Of a stretch of DNA of 64,000 bases, positions 46,791 through 59,090 are shown piece by piece (the stretch's first letter is position 1; each line of letters starts with the position of its first letter). The notes under the pieces are model-generated. The model saw only the letters and a program-made list of their open reading frames with translations. It ran no database searches and was not told where the DNA came from. This DNA comes from Dipteronia dyeriana (lineage: Eukaryota; Streptophyta; Magnoliopsida; Sapindales; Sapindaceae), in assembly GCA_032871835.1 (NCBI GenBank), contig CM065299.1, positions 96,362,652 to 96,426,651 of the forward strand. Reading direction: 5' to 3'. Made by a program: the position numbers and the translations under genes.

Positions 46791-48575
46791 ATACCCTTTG
46801 TGAGTACAAAAGGGACTATCCTATGTCTTTGAGCTTGTCTTTGGTGTTGGATTGGTTCTCTCCTCTTTTGTTATTGTCTTGTTGAGTTGGAGAAGATTGC
46901 TTCATTGGTTGAAATTGTATGGATTGATTCTTGGCTTAGTGGTATTTGGGTTTAGAAAAGCTTGCTTGATGTGCTATCATTGGTTGAGCTTAAGCTTGAC
47001 TCATTGGTGCCACCTTAACTTGGACATTTTTAGAGCATTCTCCTAGTTCAATTTTCTTCCTAGGATGTTATGGAGGAAGAAGCTCTTTGATGTCCATGCT
47101 CTTGACAAACACGGTCTTGCTTGGTGATGAGGTCTCCTTATTATCTTCAAATCCTAGGCCGCTCAAGTCACTTGGCTTTTTACCAACTCCCAACATGTGG
47201 TCAAGTTTCTTCGTGCTTGAAGTCATCTTAGCAATAATTTATCTTGCTTCTTTAAGCCATTTTTCCATCAAAGCTTCATTTCGTTTAGCTATCTTCACTT
47301 CTCCATTCAAGTGAATCACCTTGGTTGATAGTTTGAGGTTCTATTCTTTTAGTCTTCAAACCTTTTCCTTCATCTTCAACCTTGAGCTTTGAAAGTGCTC
47401 AATGAACTCTTTAAGATCCATGCCTTATACATTTCCATTTGTAGAATGAGATGAAGAGCTCTCATCACTTGAGTCATCTTCAACTTATTTCTCTTTATCT
47501 TGGTCATATATTGCTTCCTTACTATTGAGAGAGGATGCAAAGACAATAAAGTTTGCCACATGGTCTTTATTATCTGAGGATCCTCATTCCTCTTCCAAGT
47601 CGCCATTATCGCTCTAAGCGGCGGCCATTGCTTTTCCTCTTTTTTTCTTCTTCAAATTGGCACACTCATGAGCAATATGACCATATCCACTACACTCGAA
47701 GCATTGCATACCCTCATTGGAGTCCTTCTCTTGGGTTTTCTCCATCTTCTTGAAAAGGGTTTTCTTCTTCAAATCTTGGCCTTTGAATCCAAGACCTTTC
47801 TTTTCGAAATTCATAGACTTCTTGAACCTTTTCACAATGAGGGCATTCTCCTCATCCGAGTATTCCTCCTCATTTTCAACCTTAGAGGTCTTCAAAGCAA
47901 TGTTCTTTTGCTTTTATGGAGGTATAGGTGTAGGTGTCCATCTAGACTCATAAGCCTAAAACCTTCCAATGACTTCACTTGACTTCATGTTCTTGTAGTC
48001 ACTATTCTCCTCAAGTACCGTCACCTTTGATTCAAACATTGCAGGAAGTGACCTCATAATCTTTTGCTTGATCCTTTTATCCAAATATGGATCACCAAGT
48101 TGATGGCTTTGATTGACTGTGTCTATCAGCTTCACTTGAAAGTCGTTGCAGCACTCATGCTCTTTCATCCAAATTGCATTTGTAGGACTTAGAGCTTGGA
48201 GTCCTTGACTACTTCAGTTTCTTCACGAGTCATCTATAAGATCTCACATGCCTCTTTAACATTCTTAGTTGTTTGAATCAACTTGTACTGATTGTCATCC
48301 ATAGCGCACAAGATGGCATGCATTGCCTTATTGTTCCACTTCAAAGCTTCAAATTCTTGTGTGCTCCATTGAGACTTAGGCTTAGAGACTTCACTTCCAT
48401 CTTTAGCAGTCATTATTGGAGGAGTGTAGCCATCTTCAATTGCCATTAATGCACGGTCATCTATTTGGCAAAGGTATGACTCCATCTTGCCTTTCCACGA
48501 GGTATAATTCACCCCATTGAGCAAAGAGGGCCATGTGCTTGAGGCTCCCTCATGTCCACCTACGTTCTCACTCAT
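46791..48575 (-). pseudogene. SIRE-B gag
   Basis: MSENVGGHEGASSTWPSLL at 48575 starts the copia gag, with NYTSWKGKMESYLCQIDD following. Next are pieces at 48168-47956 (KLIDTVNQSHQLGDPYLD and RSLPAMFESKVTVLEE), then 47895-47614 with the first zinc knuckle CFECSGYGHIAHEC (47660-47703) and an acidic segment. Further charged coil-forming sequence runs on to 46800 in broken frames. Stops at about 48233, 47955 and 47613. It resembles the N-terminal half of the SIRE-A gag. Confidence 0.83.
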
Positions 48576-48683
48576 AGTGTTTGGGGATTATGAATGAGAT
48601 GTAAATGTAATGCAACAAACAAATATACAAAAATGCAAGACACACACAACAAGATCTTGGATTACCTAATTATGTTTAGGAAT

Positions 48684-48697
48684 CCGCTCTGATACCA
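48684..48697 (-). other. Primer-binding site of SIRE-B
   Basis: The minus strand reads TGGTATCAGAGCGG from 48697, two bases from the LTR end at 48700; a full match to the usual Met-tRNA site. Confidence 0.9.
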
Positions 48698-48699
48698 AT

Positions 48700-50400
48700 T
48701 GAAATTAAATTAAACATGTGTCTAATTAACCTAAAGGGGCAGTGAATAGGTTTTAGCCAAATTAATCACCAACTTTTCGGTTTATCAATATTAATCTCAA
48801 ATAATCACCCCAACACAAACATACAACAAAATCAAGTAAAAATGCAGAATATAAATAACACTTGATTTTACGTGGAAAACCTTCGACAGGGTAAAAACCA
48901 CGAGATTAGCTAAAACTAGTCAATCGAGCCCTCAAATCCACTATTTATAAAACGATTACAACCTAGATTGACCACATCACACATATATGGTTACCAATCC
49001 TCTTTTGCTACCCGCAGACCTTTAATAGTGATAATCGGCTCTTGCTTGTATACTACCCACGGTACATACAAGACTTAACTCATAGAATAAGAGATATGCA
49101 AGCTAATGTGAATATAAGAATATTCTAAATGCACAAATGCTAGGTCAACATATTCAATGCTTGTCTAATCATGGATGAGTGATTCAAACAATCTTAGATA
49201 TCATGTTGCTATATGACATACATATAACTTAGCTATATGAAATAAAAGCACACCTAAATGCAATAGCTATCACAATACAACAACCCAACAATCAATACAA
49301 AAATCTCAACTTGTAATTAAAATCTAAATCTAGATGCAAACAAGTCATAAAAGAGATTTTTGTTAAATAAGAACACAAGAATGAATAAATATGGTATTCA
49401 ACTTACCAAATCAAATATGTTGATGAAGACCCATGCTTAAACACATCCTAGATGAAGCTAGATGCTGCTTGATTCATGAATGAATGATGGGTGTTTAGGT
49501 TTAGGTCAATAAAATTTGAATCTTGCTAACTTTCCTTATAAGTCACTCTTGAGCTTTAAAGAGTTGGAGTTGAAATGAATTCTGAAGCTCTAAAAAGCCA
49601 AAGAATGTGAAAGGATCTACATATATGAAGCCTTAGATGAAATGAGACCATTTTAAAAACAGACAACAAAATCCTGTCATTATCGCTGGTTAGACCATAG
49701 CTTAGGCAAGTTGTCCAGACCACGGTATACACAGTAGTGCACCGTTTGTACAACACCGTGGTTGGGACCGTTGTGCATGCACTAGCACAAACCACGGTAC
49801 AAGCAACATGAACCTTCTAGAGAATATTACGGTAGGGATCGGTGTGCAGGCATGTGCACAGGTCGCGGTTCCTAAAGCATGCAGCTTTTGAAACCAACCG
49901 CTGTTGGGACCATGGTTCAGCGACTTGCACCGCGGTAAAGAGAAAAATTCTCTTTTCCAAGGCAAAAAAAAACACTCTAACCTAAATGCATGATGTGTAA
50001 GTGTGGAGTGTAATAAGAGGCGTAAAATGCATCAAGACAAAGTCATACAAAAATATACAATCAAAAGAAATGCATGCAAGTGAGTTTGTGCAACTAATTT
50101 TCTTCAATTAGGATTAGAGTCAAGTAATCTACATTCGTTGAAGCATTTGAAGTCCAATGGCATTGAAGACCTAATCTACGTTTTACAATATTGGAACCCA
50201 ATTGTGATTTTATCAATGAAATAAACCAATCATAAAATGAGACACTTACACTGATCATGGCAGAGATAGAGTTGCTAGATGGTTTGCTAACAGTCCCAAG
50301 TTTTGCACCCAATCGACAAACTAATCCAAGTTCTTAATGGCTAAATCTCAGTTTTTAATGACTAAATCCCAGAATCAAGCCATAATTGTTATAGCTAGCA
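48700..50400 (-). repeat. 5' LTR of SIRE-B (about 1700 bp)
   Basis: The lower end reads TTTCA (minus) at the primer-binding site. The upper end is placed at 50400, where the minus strand starts TGCTAGCTATAAC and pararetrovirus sequence begins on the other side. It shares the 'gtgaataggtttta' R-U5 text with the other SIRE LTRs. A TATA-like ATATAT at 49621-49626 lies 64 bp from the GC-rich array 49690-49936. Confidence 0.78.
49690..49936. repeat. GC-rich repeat array in SIRE-B U3
   Basis: Recurrent words ACCACGGTA, ACCGTGGTT, CACCGCGGTAA, GTGTGCAGGCATGTGCACAG and TGTGCATGCA, many palindromic. It is a diverged form of the array at 62680-62945. The array ends with CGCGGTAAA, as the SIRE-C array ends with CGTGGTAAA. 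Confidence 0.75.
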
Positions 50401-51060
50401 CCCTGAAGAACTGATGAAAATTGCTGAAGAAATGAAGAAGATAATGACCAATATCTCCCCAAAAGACTCAGGATCAGAAAGACCGGATGAAGATGATTTC
50501 CTTAGTCAAGATGACCCCACCGAAGGAATTAGCTATTTTTATCATCCTAGCGAGGATACTTTCGGCCATGACTGATCACAATTCCAGGGCTTTAGCCTCA
50601 CCAGACTTATTCTACGACAGCATCATACCATTATTGATCATCAGGCCCGTCAGGGTCCCATATTGACTCCGATCTTATCCTTCCTGACTTGGAACTTATC
50701 CTTCCAACACACTGTCGACACAAAAAGATAAGCACAGTTCCAGACATATCACTATTCATCAACAGTGTCAGACAATCATGGTCAGACAACCCATTATTCT
50801 CCAAATAGTAAAATAAGACAATAATTTATCGGCAATAATTTACTTGTACTAGTAAAAGCTTATAAGGGTTATGTTACCATGGTAACCTTAACCAGCCTCA
50901 TTCTCTCTATAAAAGAGATCACATTTCTACGAAGAGGGGATAAAATTTTCTTTAGGCAAATTCTAGTACTTTTCGCTATAAACTTCCTCTATTAAACTTC
51001 CTCTCATTGTAACAAATTTCTGGAGTTATAAATAAATTTTACGGCCATTCCTATATGTCC
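50401..51060 (+). pseudogene. Endogenous caulimovirid, copy B, right part with intergenic region
   Basis: The frame 50414-50575 (54 codons with stop, open from the SIRE boundary) encodes the polyprotein tail: EELMKIAEEMKKIM, an acidic DEDDFLSQDD, and YFYHPSEDTFGHD at the end. The intergenic region follows, with TATAAAAG at 50908-50915 and 'ggagttataaataaa' near 51030 as a possible poly(A) region. It aligns with the reverse complement of 33900-34500. It is probably the right half of the copy whose left half ends at 39233. Confidence 0.75.
50908..50915 (+). promoter_or_regulatory. Pararetrovirus TATA box
   Basis: TATAAAAG within 'tctctctataaaagagatcac', conserved with the inverted copy at 34060-34053. 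Confidence 0.65.
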
Positions 51061-51379
51061 CTTGATTATCGTTGTTGGCAGACTGGTTATGTTATTAGTA
51101 AGTATTTCTATTTATGTTTTTTAGTTTTCTATATTTTATCCCATGTATTTAATTTTTTTTGTTAGGCTTACATTTTGGATATATATATATATATATATAT
51201 ATATTGGTTTTCCTGTCAGTACGCAGTGATATAAGTTATATCAGTGTCTTGCATGTGAACTATTAATTATGAAGAAGTTTTGACAAGTACATACACTTTG
51301 AGTCAAAGTATGTAAATCTAATGGTTCATATCCAACGTACTGATGAAGTTATATCAGTGGGTACATATTTGAATATATA
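51061..51379. other. Spacer with (AT)n
   Basis: Holds an (AT)n run at 51179-51205 and text loosely like 33545-33650. No gene seen. Confidence 0.45.
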
Positions 51380-52717
51380 TATGGAGAGGCTCTCCTAAAT
51401 GTGCCCCATATCTTTTATAGGTACACCCATTTGCTAAATTCTGTAACCTTTTCGACGTCACCAAATGATACGCATGGATCCACACCAAGCCCAATAAGAA
51501 GAACGTGATTCTATTGGCACCCCAAATTTCATTTAAAAATACCCAACTTTTCAAGAGTTACATACGGCCCACCACTGCAAATTTAACAATTTAATGGATT
51601 TGCTAACAAAATTAAGGATTTGGAAATAAAAATAAAAATAAAACAAAATTAAACCCTTGCTAACAAGTAACAAATAATGCACTCTCACCTATTCATTCTA
51701 TTTTTATTTTATTTGTTTGTATTTTGTGCTGTTACTTTTGGAGTTCAACTAGTACTATACAGGTTTTGGAGTTCAGCTACTAATGTAAGGGTATTGTATA
51801 GTTGGGTATTGGATTTCAATTCAAAAGTTGACAAAATCAAATATTTAAAAATTCCAAAAAAAAAAAATTAAAATAACTCTCTTTTCAAAACAATTATACT
51901 GTATGGTAGCTAAATCCTTACTTTTGATTATATAATCTAAAAAATTAATTCATAAAGTGATGTGGTATCTCATATGATAATGACAAATTATTTAGCACAT
52001 CATTTGATTAATTTATTTATTTTTGGTTATGTTGCATTGCTGATTACTTTTATTTGTGAATAAGAACCAAAAGTTTTATAATTGTTATGTAAAAATAGTT
52101 TATGTGGGGCACTGAGATTTCATTAGAGTTTTATTTGTAAAAGAATTTATGCTAGGAATTGCATTTGTCCTTTTGAGTATTTTTTTTAAGACAAAATTAT
52201 GAGAGGGATGGTTTTAGGCAGTAGACGGATGACAATTGACTACTGGTCTACGGTGCTTGGGCATTCATATGTGGTGGAGAGTTTCTCTTTGACGAGAACA
52301 AGCCACCTAACCCAAATCTCACACTAAAGAAAATATATATTAATTTATTTTTCAAAAACCTAATTGTCATTCAATTTTTCACTAATATGTTTCCTATATT
52401 TTTAAAAACCAATCAATTTGATCATTTTGATCGTAAATTATAACATTTGAATGGTTTAACATGAAGCAGCAAAAGTAAGCAGAGAGCAGAAACTTTGCTT
52501 ATCCCGGTGGGTTTCTTGGGTTGGGAATTTTGGGAGTGGTAGGGACGTAATGGTTTGTGGCTTTATGAGATTAATTTTTATTTTATTTTTCCGTTTTTAT
52601 AATCTTAAGTTTGTTGATAACAGGGACCCGGGTACACATTACTCATGGCATGCATTTTGTTCTGTGAATGAGTATAATTATATTTATATTTATATTTTAT
52701 TACGAGTGAGGACATAA

Positions 52718-52726
<9 letters not shown>

Positions 52727-52774
<48 letters not shown>
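52727..52774. repeat. (AT)n microsatellite in Y1
   Basis: About 24 AT units; the position is also AT-rich in the Y2 copy (56915-56930) but not expanded there. Confidence 0.88.
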
Positions 52775-52778
<4 letters not shown>

Positions 52779-53478
52779 CAACAACAACAAAAAAACTAAA
52801 AAAACATTGCAGTACACTCGTGAATGAGCACAAATTAATAGTTAGCTTATATTTAGAGTAGTATTAGGTTTTTCAAAAAAAAAAATCAAATTATTTCCTA
52901 AATGTGTACCTCGTATGAGGTATCAACATTTTGTAAATCATTAGATTATAATTATGATGTGAGTGATGTGATGTTAACATCTCATACGTTATACACATTT
53001 GAACAAAAAAAAAATTGGAAAGCTTACATTACAATATTTTTCAATTTTTTTTATCGTTACTGTGTAAAGGCTCTTTTATACCTCTTAAATTAGATATAAT
53101 TTTTATTACAATTCAATTGGACAACATTAATACTGATCGGTCAATACCAAAATATTATCTTCTTTTTTTATATACCTCTTAAATTATATATTTTTATTTT
53201 TATTTTCCTTAAATAGCATAGGTTTTGCTAAACACGCCCCACATCTTTTATAAGTACAGCCATTTGCTAAATACTGTAACCTTTTCGATGTCACCAAATA
53301 GATACGCATGGATCCACACCAAGCCCAATGAGAGGTAAATACGGACAAGCTTAAATTTGTAAGAACTAAAAGAAGGTGGTTCTATTGGCACCCCAAGTTT
53401 CGTTTAAAATACCCCACTTTTCAAGAGGTATTACTTCAAATTTTAGACTAACAAATAATGCACTCTCACCCGAGGAAT

Positions 53479-53975
53479 AAAATTTGATATCGGACTTTTA
53501 AATTTATCGATATATCGGGATATTATTGATATCGGTGGATATTCTGTCAAAAATTAAAAAAATGATAGATATTTATATCTAAAGTTAGATTTTTTTAGTG
53601 AAATTTTAGAGCAAGTTTAAACATGTAATTATACATTAAATGAATGATATCTCAACAATAAATTAACATAGTTACGAGTTTATTATAAATTATAACATGG
53701 ATAGAGTATGTATATAATTTTTAAAATTAAGTATTTAATAAAATAATATTTTATTTCACTTTTACAATATTATATACAATATAAAGAGATTAAATATTTA
53801 ATAAACAGAATTATCATTAAAATATATGTATAGTTCAATACTTCTAAGATTATATCATAAATCATAATACATATATAATAATAGATTGCATGTCTGGAAT
53901 TTAAAATCAAAATGAATTCCTTACTGGTTCAAATACATAAGATACATTTCTATCTTGATTCGAACAATAATTTTT
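53479..53975. other. AT-rich DNA at the left of the inserted segment
   Basis: Starts abruptly after the X2 block; contains 'atatcggacttttaaatt' and 'gatatcggtggatatt'. No gene recognised. Confidence 0.45.
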
Positions 53976-54950
53976 TCAGGAAAACGTGTTTGTATAGTTT
54001 TCAAGGTAGTTATTAATATGACACACGTATATTGTTTGATCTCTTCCAACTGATCCACGAATTGAGTAGTTTGGATTTACCAAACTTGGTGTATATTGTT
54101 GATTTGCATGTATAGGTATTTCATATGACATTTGTAGAGAAGGATAATCAAATATTGCAGCCACTATAACTACCATAATATGGTACATGAGAACCTGTCC
54201 TTGTCTGCGAATCACCCAAAAAACTATTTTCTGTGTCTATACTCATTGAGGAGAGAGTTATATTTAAAGAATCTTCATCAATCTAACTTGTTCCTCCATG
54301 TTGTCTACCACGATTTTGATCAAAATTATATGTATAAGCATCCCAACCTGTCGCACTAACATTCCAACCTATTGCACCAGCATCCCAACCTCATACACAA
54401 ACATCCCATTTTGTTGCAACAACATTCCAACCTCTGGCACCATAATCCCAACCTCTTGCCTCATCCCCATCATCCCTATTATCTCCATCATCTTTTCCTC
54501 CACTATTTACATCAGAGGTATGTTGGTCGCCGTAAAAGCTAGTAACAATAACTCCACGATCTACATCAACTTCTTCTTTAATCAATTGTTCAACATTTAT
54601 TCTCATGTCTCGAGTATGAGAAGTAATATGTTGATCAGGACTTCCATCATCATCATCCAAGGAGGCAGGTCTAACCCAGTCAAAATATGATTCTCATTAT
54701 CGTCTCCTGTTTCAACAGCAACATGAAGTAGATCCATAAAATCAGTTTCATTTACTTTATCTTTTTCAGATGGTATGTCCCTAAGTTTCAACTTTATATT
54801 ATAATAACAATAAATAAGTTATTCAATCTTAGAATAGACAAGATTGTTCCTTTGTTTTGTATCAATTAAAGCAAATATGGACCAATTTATTTCACATGCA
54901 GAAGATGACGATGTTTGTGACATTATGCGAACTGCTATTGCATGCAATGA
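53976..54950 (-). pseudogene. hAT transposase C-terminal fragment
   Basis: From the high end, the minus strand encodes SSSSACEINWSIF followed by IDTKQRNNLVYSKIE and then YYNIKLKLRDI, the recognisable dimerisation domain end of plant hAT (DUF659-type) proteins. Next come an acidic tail (54791-54391) and a tryptophan repeat of the type GWDYGARGWNV, continuing as GWDAGAIGWNV and GWDAYTY near 54310-54400. Stops at 54391 and 54268. It is a different family from the hAT at 41862. No N-terminal part is present. Confidence 0.72.
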
Positions 54951-55053
54951 TGAAGCACGATTTCCATACATTACCCACCAATCAGATGTAGTAAAAATTA
55001 GTAAGTATTATAAGTATGAATATTATTTCAATAATAATATTATTTATTAGGAG

Positions 55054-55140
55054 TAATTACACAAACATCCCTCAAGTTTAAGCATAATTACACGGATATT
55101 GAAATTTTTTGCATAATTACACAAACGTCCCTTGCCGTTT
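55054..55140. repeat. Triple 'taattacac' repeat, about 30 bp unit
   Basis: 'gtaattacacaaacatccct', 'ataattacacggatatt' and 'ataattacacaaacgtccct' follow one another. Similar texts flank small transposons in other plants, but no partner end was found here. Confidence 0.6.
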
Positions 55141-55494
55141 GTTATCCTCTATTAGAAGTTTATGGATCAAGGATAAAATCGTTCATTTCAATTAATAACT
55201 ATTTAAATAATAAATCAATAAAAATATATAATAATTTTTTTAGGAAAAAAATAAAATAAATTGATGGAGAAGATTAGATCTCCTCCATCCAAATGAATAT
55301 TATAAATATATATTTGGAAAAGTTAAAAACAAAATAAAAGAATTTATGGAGATCAAAATCTAAAAAAAAAGTGATTTCTATTACAAATTATTTTTCATTT
55401 CTTATATTTTATTTTTCATAACTTTTCTCACTATCAAGACACCAAAATTTAATATATTTTTTTCTCTCGACACAATTTTCTAGAAACCGTAAAA

Positions 55495-56504
55495 CTGAGA
55501 AGTTGCATTTTTTATGTCTGAAGAGAGGGTTATTCCTGAAGTATATGTAACAACTGTTGGAAGGTATGAGAGGGTTGACAGTAGCATGCAAAATGACACA
55601 GAAATGCAAACTCCAATTCCTCTTAAAAGGGTTCTCCAAAAAGGGTACCCACATTTTCCCCAACCATTTGCACATCAATATTCTCAATCTTTTCAACAAC
55701 CATAATCCCAATCTATTCAACAACTATATGCCCAATCTTATTTCCAAACATCTGGACAACCATCTTAACTACATACACAACAAAACTACATATTGCCACA
55801 ACAATATGACCCTCAACAAGTGCATCAAAGCTTTATTGCATAATTGACTTCTCAATTTAGTCCTGTTTGTTGGATCAGTACAATGTGTGGGTCAATTCCA
55901 TCAGTTTTAGATGAAAAATATCACCCTAACAATATTGTCATCGAGCAAGCAAACAATTTCAGTTGTTAATGATCCACCACCTATAGTTAATGATGTATCA
56001 GAAGACGTTTGAACTAACAACGAAATAGGTGCCACTACATTTGAATTTGAAACCTTTGTAGATAATGAACTGGGTAGCTTACACGAACAATACCTTGTTT
56101 CAACAAGATGGTGATGGTGATAATAATGGTGATAATGACTTTGACTTTGATGGTGATGATGGCTTTGACTTAGATGGTGATGGTGATAGTGATAGTGGTA
56201 GTGATATAGATGGTGAAGGTGACAGTGGTTGTAACTTGGATGGTAATGGTGATGATATTAGTGATAGTGGCTATGACTTATATGGTGATTGTGATAGTGG
56301 TAGTGACATGGATGGTGATGATGATAGTGACGGTTATGAACATGATAGAGGAGGTTCGTCTCCGGTCCATCGGCCTTGGATAATTTTTTATGAAGAGAAG
56401 TACTCAATTCAAACTATTAACAGTGATGAACAATCGACTTGTAATTGTCGTTTTTATAAAGGTAAGACTTATTCTACAAAACAAAAGCTGAAACAGGATT
56501 TGAG
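55495..56504 (+). pseudogene. Mutator-like transposase N-terminal fragment, copy 1
   Basis: SEERVIPEVYVTTVGRY, then a Gln/Pro/Tyr-rich stretch (HQYSQSFQQP), frame changes, and a 56065-56550 frame. That frame has an aspartate/glycine repeat (GDGD type, 56110-56340), then HRPWII, YEEKYSIQTI and FYKGKTYSTKQKLKQDLSF, which resembles the MuDR DNA-binding domain (PF03108). Codon 145 runs into the Y2 block, so the transposase core is absent. A longer N-terminal copy is at 59651. Confidence 0.65.
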
Positions 56505-57984
56505 TTTCTCTTTGACGAGAACGAGCCACCTAACCCAAATCTCACACTAAAGAAAATAAATATTTATTTATTTTTCAAAATCTTAACCGTCATTCCATTT
56601 TCATTACCATGGTCCTTATATTTTTTAAAAACTCATCAATTTGATTATTTTCACCACAAATTATATAACGATTGAATGGTTTCGCATGAAGTAGCAAAAT
56701 AAGTAAGCAGTGAGCAGAAACTTTGCTTATCAGGGGTGGGTCACTTGCGTTGGGAATTTTGCGAGTGGTAGGGACATTATGGCTTGTGGCTTTGTGAGGT
56801 TTTTTTTTTGTTTTTTTTTTATATATATTAAGTTTGTTGATTATGGGGACCGAGTAGTCGGGTACACAACACATATGGCATCCATTTTGTGAATTGAGTC
56901 GATTATATTTACTTTTATATATATAATTAAAAAAAAAACAAAAAAAAAACAGTGCAGTACACTTGTGAATGAGTACAAATTAACAGTTAGCTTATATTTT
57001 TAGAGTAATATTAGGTTTCTCAATTTTATTTTATTTTAAATTATTTTCTAAATATATGCAGCACATAAGATGCCAATATCTTGTAAATATTGAGATTATA
57101 TGATGAGTGATGTGATGTTGACATCTCATAAGTTACACACATTTAAAAAAATTTAAAAAGCCTAGCATTATTATATATTTTTTTATCGTTATTAGATATA
57201 ATTTTTATTACAATTCAATTTGACCACATTACTAGGTCAGTATTTTGGATGCTGATCGGTCAGTACAAGACATTATCCATTTTTTATATATACCTCCTAA
57301 ATTATATATATATATATTCTTTTTTAAAGTAGGAGAGGTTTTGTTAAACGTGCCCACATCTGTTATAAGTACCGCCACTTGCTACTGTAACCTTTTCAAA
57401 TCACCAAACGATACGCATGGATCTACACCGAGCCCAATGAGAGGAGGTAAACACGGACAAGCTTAAATTTGTAAGAACTAAGAAGAATGTGGTTCTATCG
57501 GCACCTTAAGTCGTTTAAAATACCCCACTTTTCAAGAACTATTACTACAAATTTTAAACTAACAAATAATGCACTTTCTATTTTTTTTTTATTGTATTTT
57601 GTGCTGTTACTTTTGGAGTTCAACTACCGCTGTACGGGTATTGTATAGTTGGATATTGGATTTCAATTCAAAAGTTTACAAAATCAAAGATTTAAAAATT
57701 ATAATTTTTTTTTAAAAATAACTCTCATTTCAAAACAATAATACTGTATGGTAGTTAGATATTTACTTTTGATTATATATTCTAAAAAATTAACCTAAAT
57801 GATGTAACAAATATCATATAATTCATATAATGACGTGGTATCTCACATGATAACGACAAATCATTTATTATATTACAGTGTTAATTACTTTTATCTGTGA
57901 ATAAGAATCAAAAGTTTTATTAATGTGATGTAAAAAATATTATGAGGGGCACTGAGATTTAATCGGAAATGTATTTAATATATA

Positions 57985-59090
57985 CCTTTCCAATAAACAA
58001 CTTCTCAAAAACTGTTTATTGGAAAAGTATATTATGAAATAAGTTAATTATGATGTGTTTCCCAAAAACCTCATATATTCTAGATCATGAATCCATAAAT
58101 TAAAATTGATTAGAATTAAATAAATACAACTTTTTTCCTACTTTCGTCGAGTCAAATTGGAGGGAAAAAAAACATGTAACAGTTAGTGGGTTCAGACTCT
58201 AAAATTATATCATCAAATCATGACAACATGACCGTTCTGTATAATTATGTAGCTGTAAGAACTAATTGTCTAATCGGACACAAAAACATTTTTTATATTT
58301 GTATATATTTTTTCTTTAAAAAAATAAATAATCTGATAAACCATTAATATGCAATAATAATCACTTTTGCAACTTAGAGAAGAGCTTTAATTTACTACAG
58401 CAGTACAAGTGTATAACACGCGCAACACATCATACGCCATTTGAGTATTCATCTTTATGCTATGTGATATGAAATACATAGGATTGCTTACCTGTATGAT
58501 CATCACATGATAGGATGTTGCTAATTATGAGTATAAAATAGATGGTTTTTGAAAATAAATTACACGAACGTGGATAAAAAATATGCATAATGATGAAAAT
58601 CAGAGACAGTGATACTTTATAATCAATAGTACAAGTGTACAACACCCGCAATGCATCATGCACCATTTTATTATTCATCTTTATGCTATATTTTTATGTG
58701 ACATGAAATACAAAAGGTTGTTTACCTGTATGATCATCCCATAATGGGATGTGACTAATTGTGAGTATAATATGGATGACTTTTGAGAATAAATTGCATG
58801 AACGTGGATAAAAAAAATATACATAATGATAAAAATCGAAGACCGTGATAAAAAATATACATAATGTGACTAATTGTGAGACTTTATAATCAATTTATTT
58901 CTTAATATACTTTTCCAATTTCTCAAAAGTTGTCTACTAGAAACGTATATTATTAAATAAGTTGATTATGATGTGTTTGCCAAACAGCTCTCGTATTTTA
59001 GATCATGAATCTAAGAATTAAAATTGATTATAAATAAATAAATACAAGTTTATTCTTACTTTCATTAAGTCAAATTGGAGGGGGAAAATA
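57985..59090. repeat. Two nested duplications
   Basis: An outer pair, 57985-58165 and 58900-59090, shares 'taagttaattatgatgtgtt' type text and 'gtcaaattggaggg'. Between them an inner tandem pair starts 'agtacaagtgta' at 58402 and 58628 (period 226). The inner unit repeats 'ttacctgtatgatcatc'. No gene. Confidence 0.8.

Larger units (their letters stand above)
39234..50400 (-). mobile_element. SIRE-like Ty1/copia element B, split by a hAT transposon
   Basis: A minus-strand element: 5' LTR 48700-50400, primer-binding site, gag 46790-48575, pol 46498-46790 and 39491-41861, and a 3' LTR fragment 39234-39490. The hAT element 41862-46497 sits in its protease. The rest of RNase H, the env-like region, polypurine tract and U3 of the 3' LTR are missing. 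It is inserted in a pararetrovirus copy (38790-39233 and 50401-51060). Confidence 0.85.
51380..57965. repeat. Tandem array of a two-part repeat: X1-Y1-X2-[insert]-Y2-X3
   Basis: X block: 51380-52170, 53215-53478 (truncated) and 57325-57965, sharing 'gatacgcatggatc', 'aacaaataatgcactct' and 'gtattttgtgctgttac'. Y block: 52230-53214 and 56505-57324, sharing 'tctctttgacgagaac', 'gcagaaactttgctta' and 'taagtttgttgat'. The order implies a tandem unit of about 1.8 kb. The segment 53479-56504 interrupts the second unit between X2 and Y2. No gene in the blocks themselves. Confidence 0.8.

Noticed and set aside
56110..56340. Acidic GDGD repeat as a calcium-binding protein
   Set aside because: It is a GATGGT microsatellite within a Mutator-like fragment; no EF-hand or RTX spacing.
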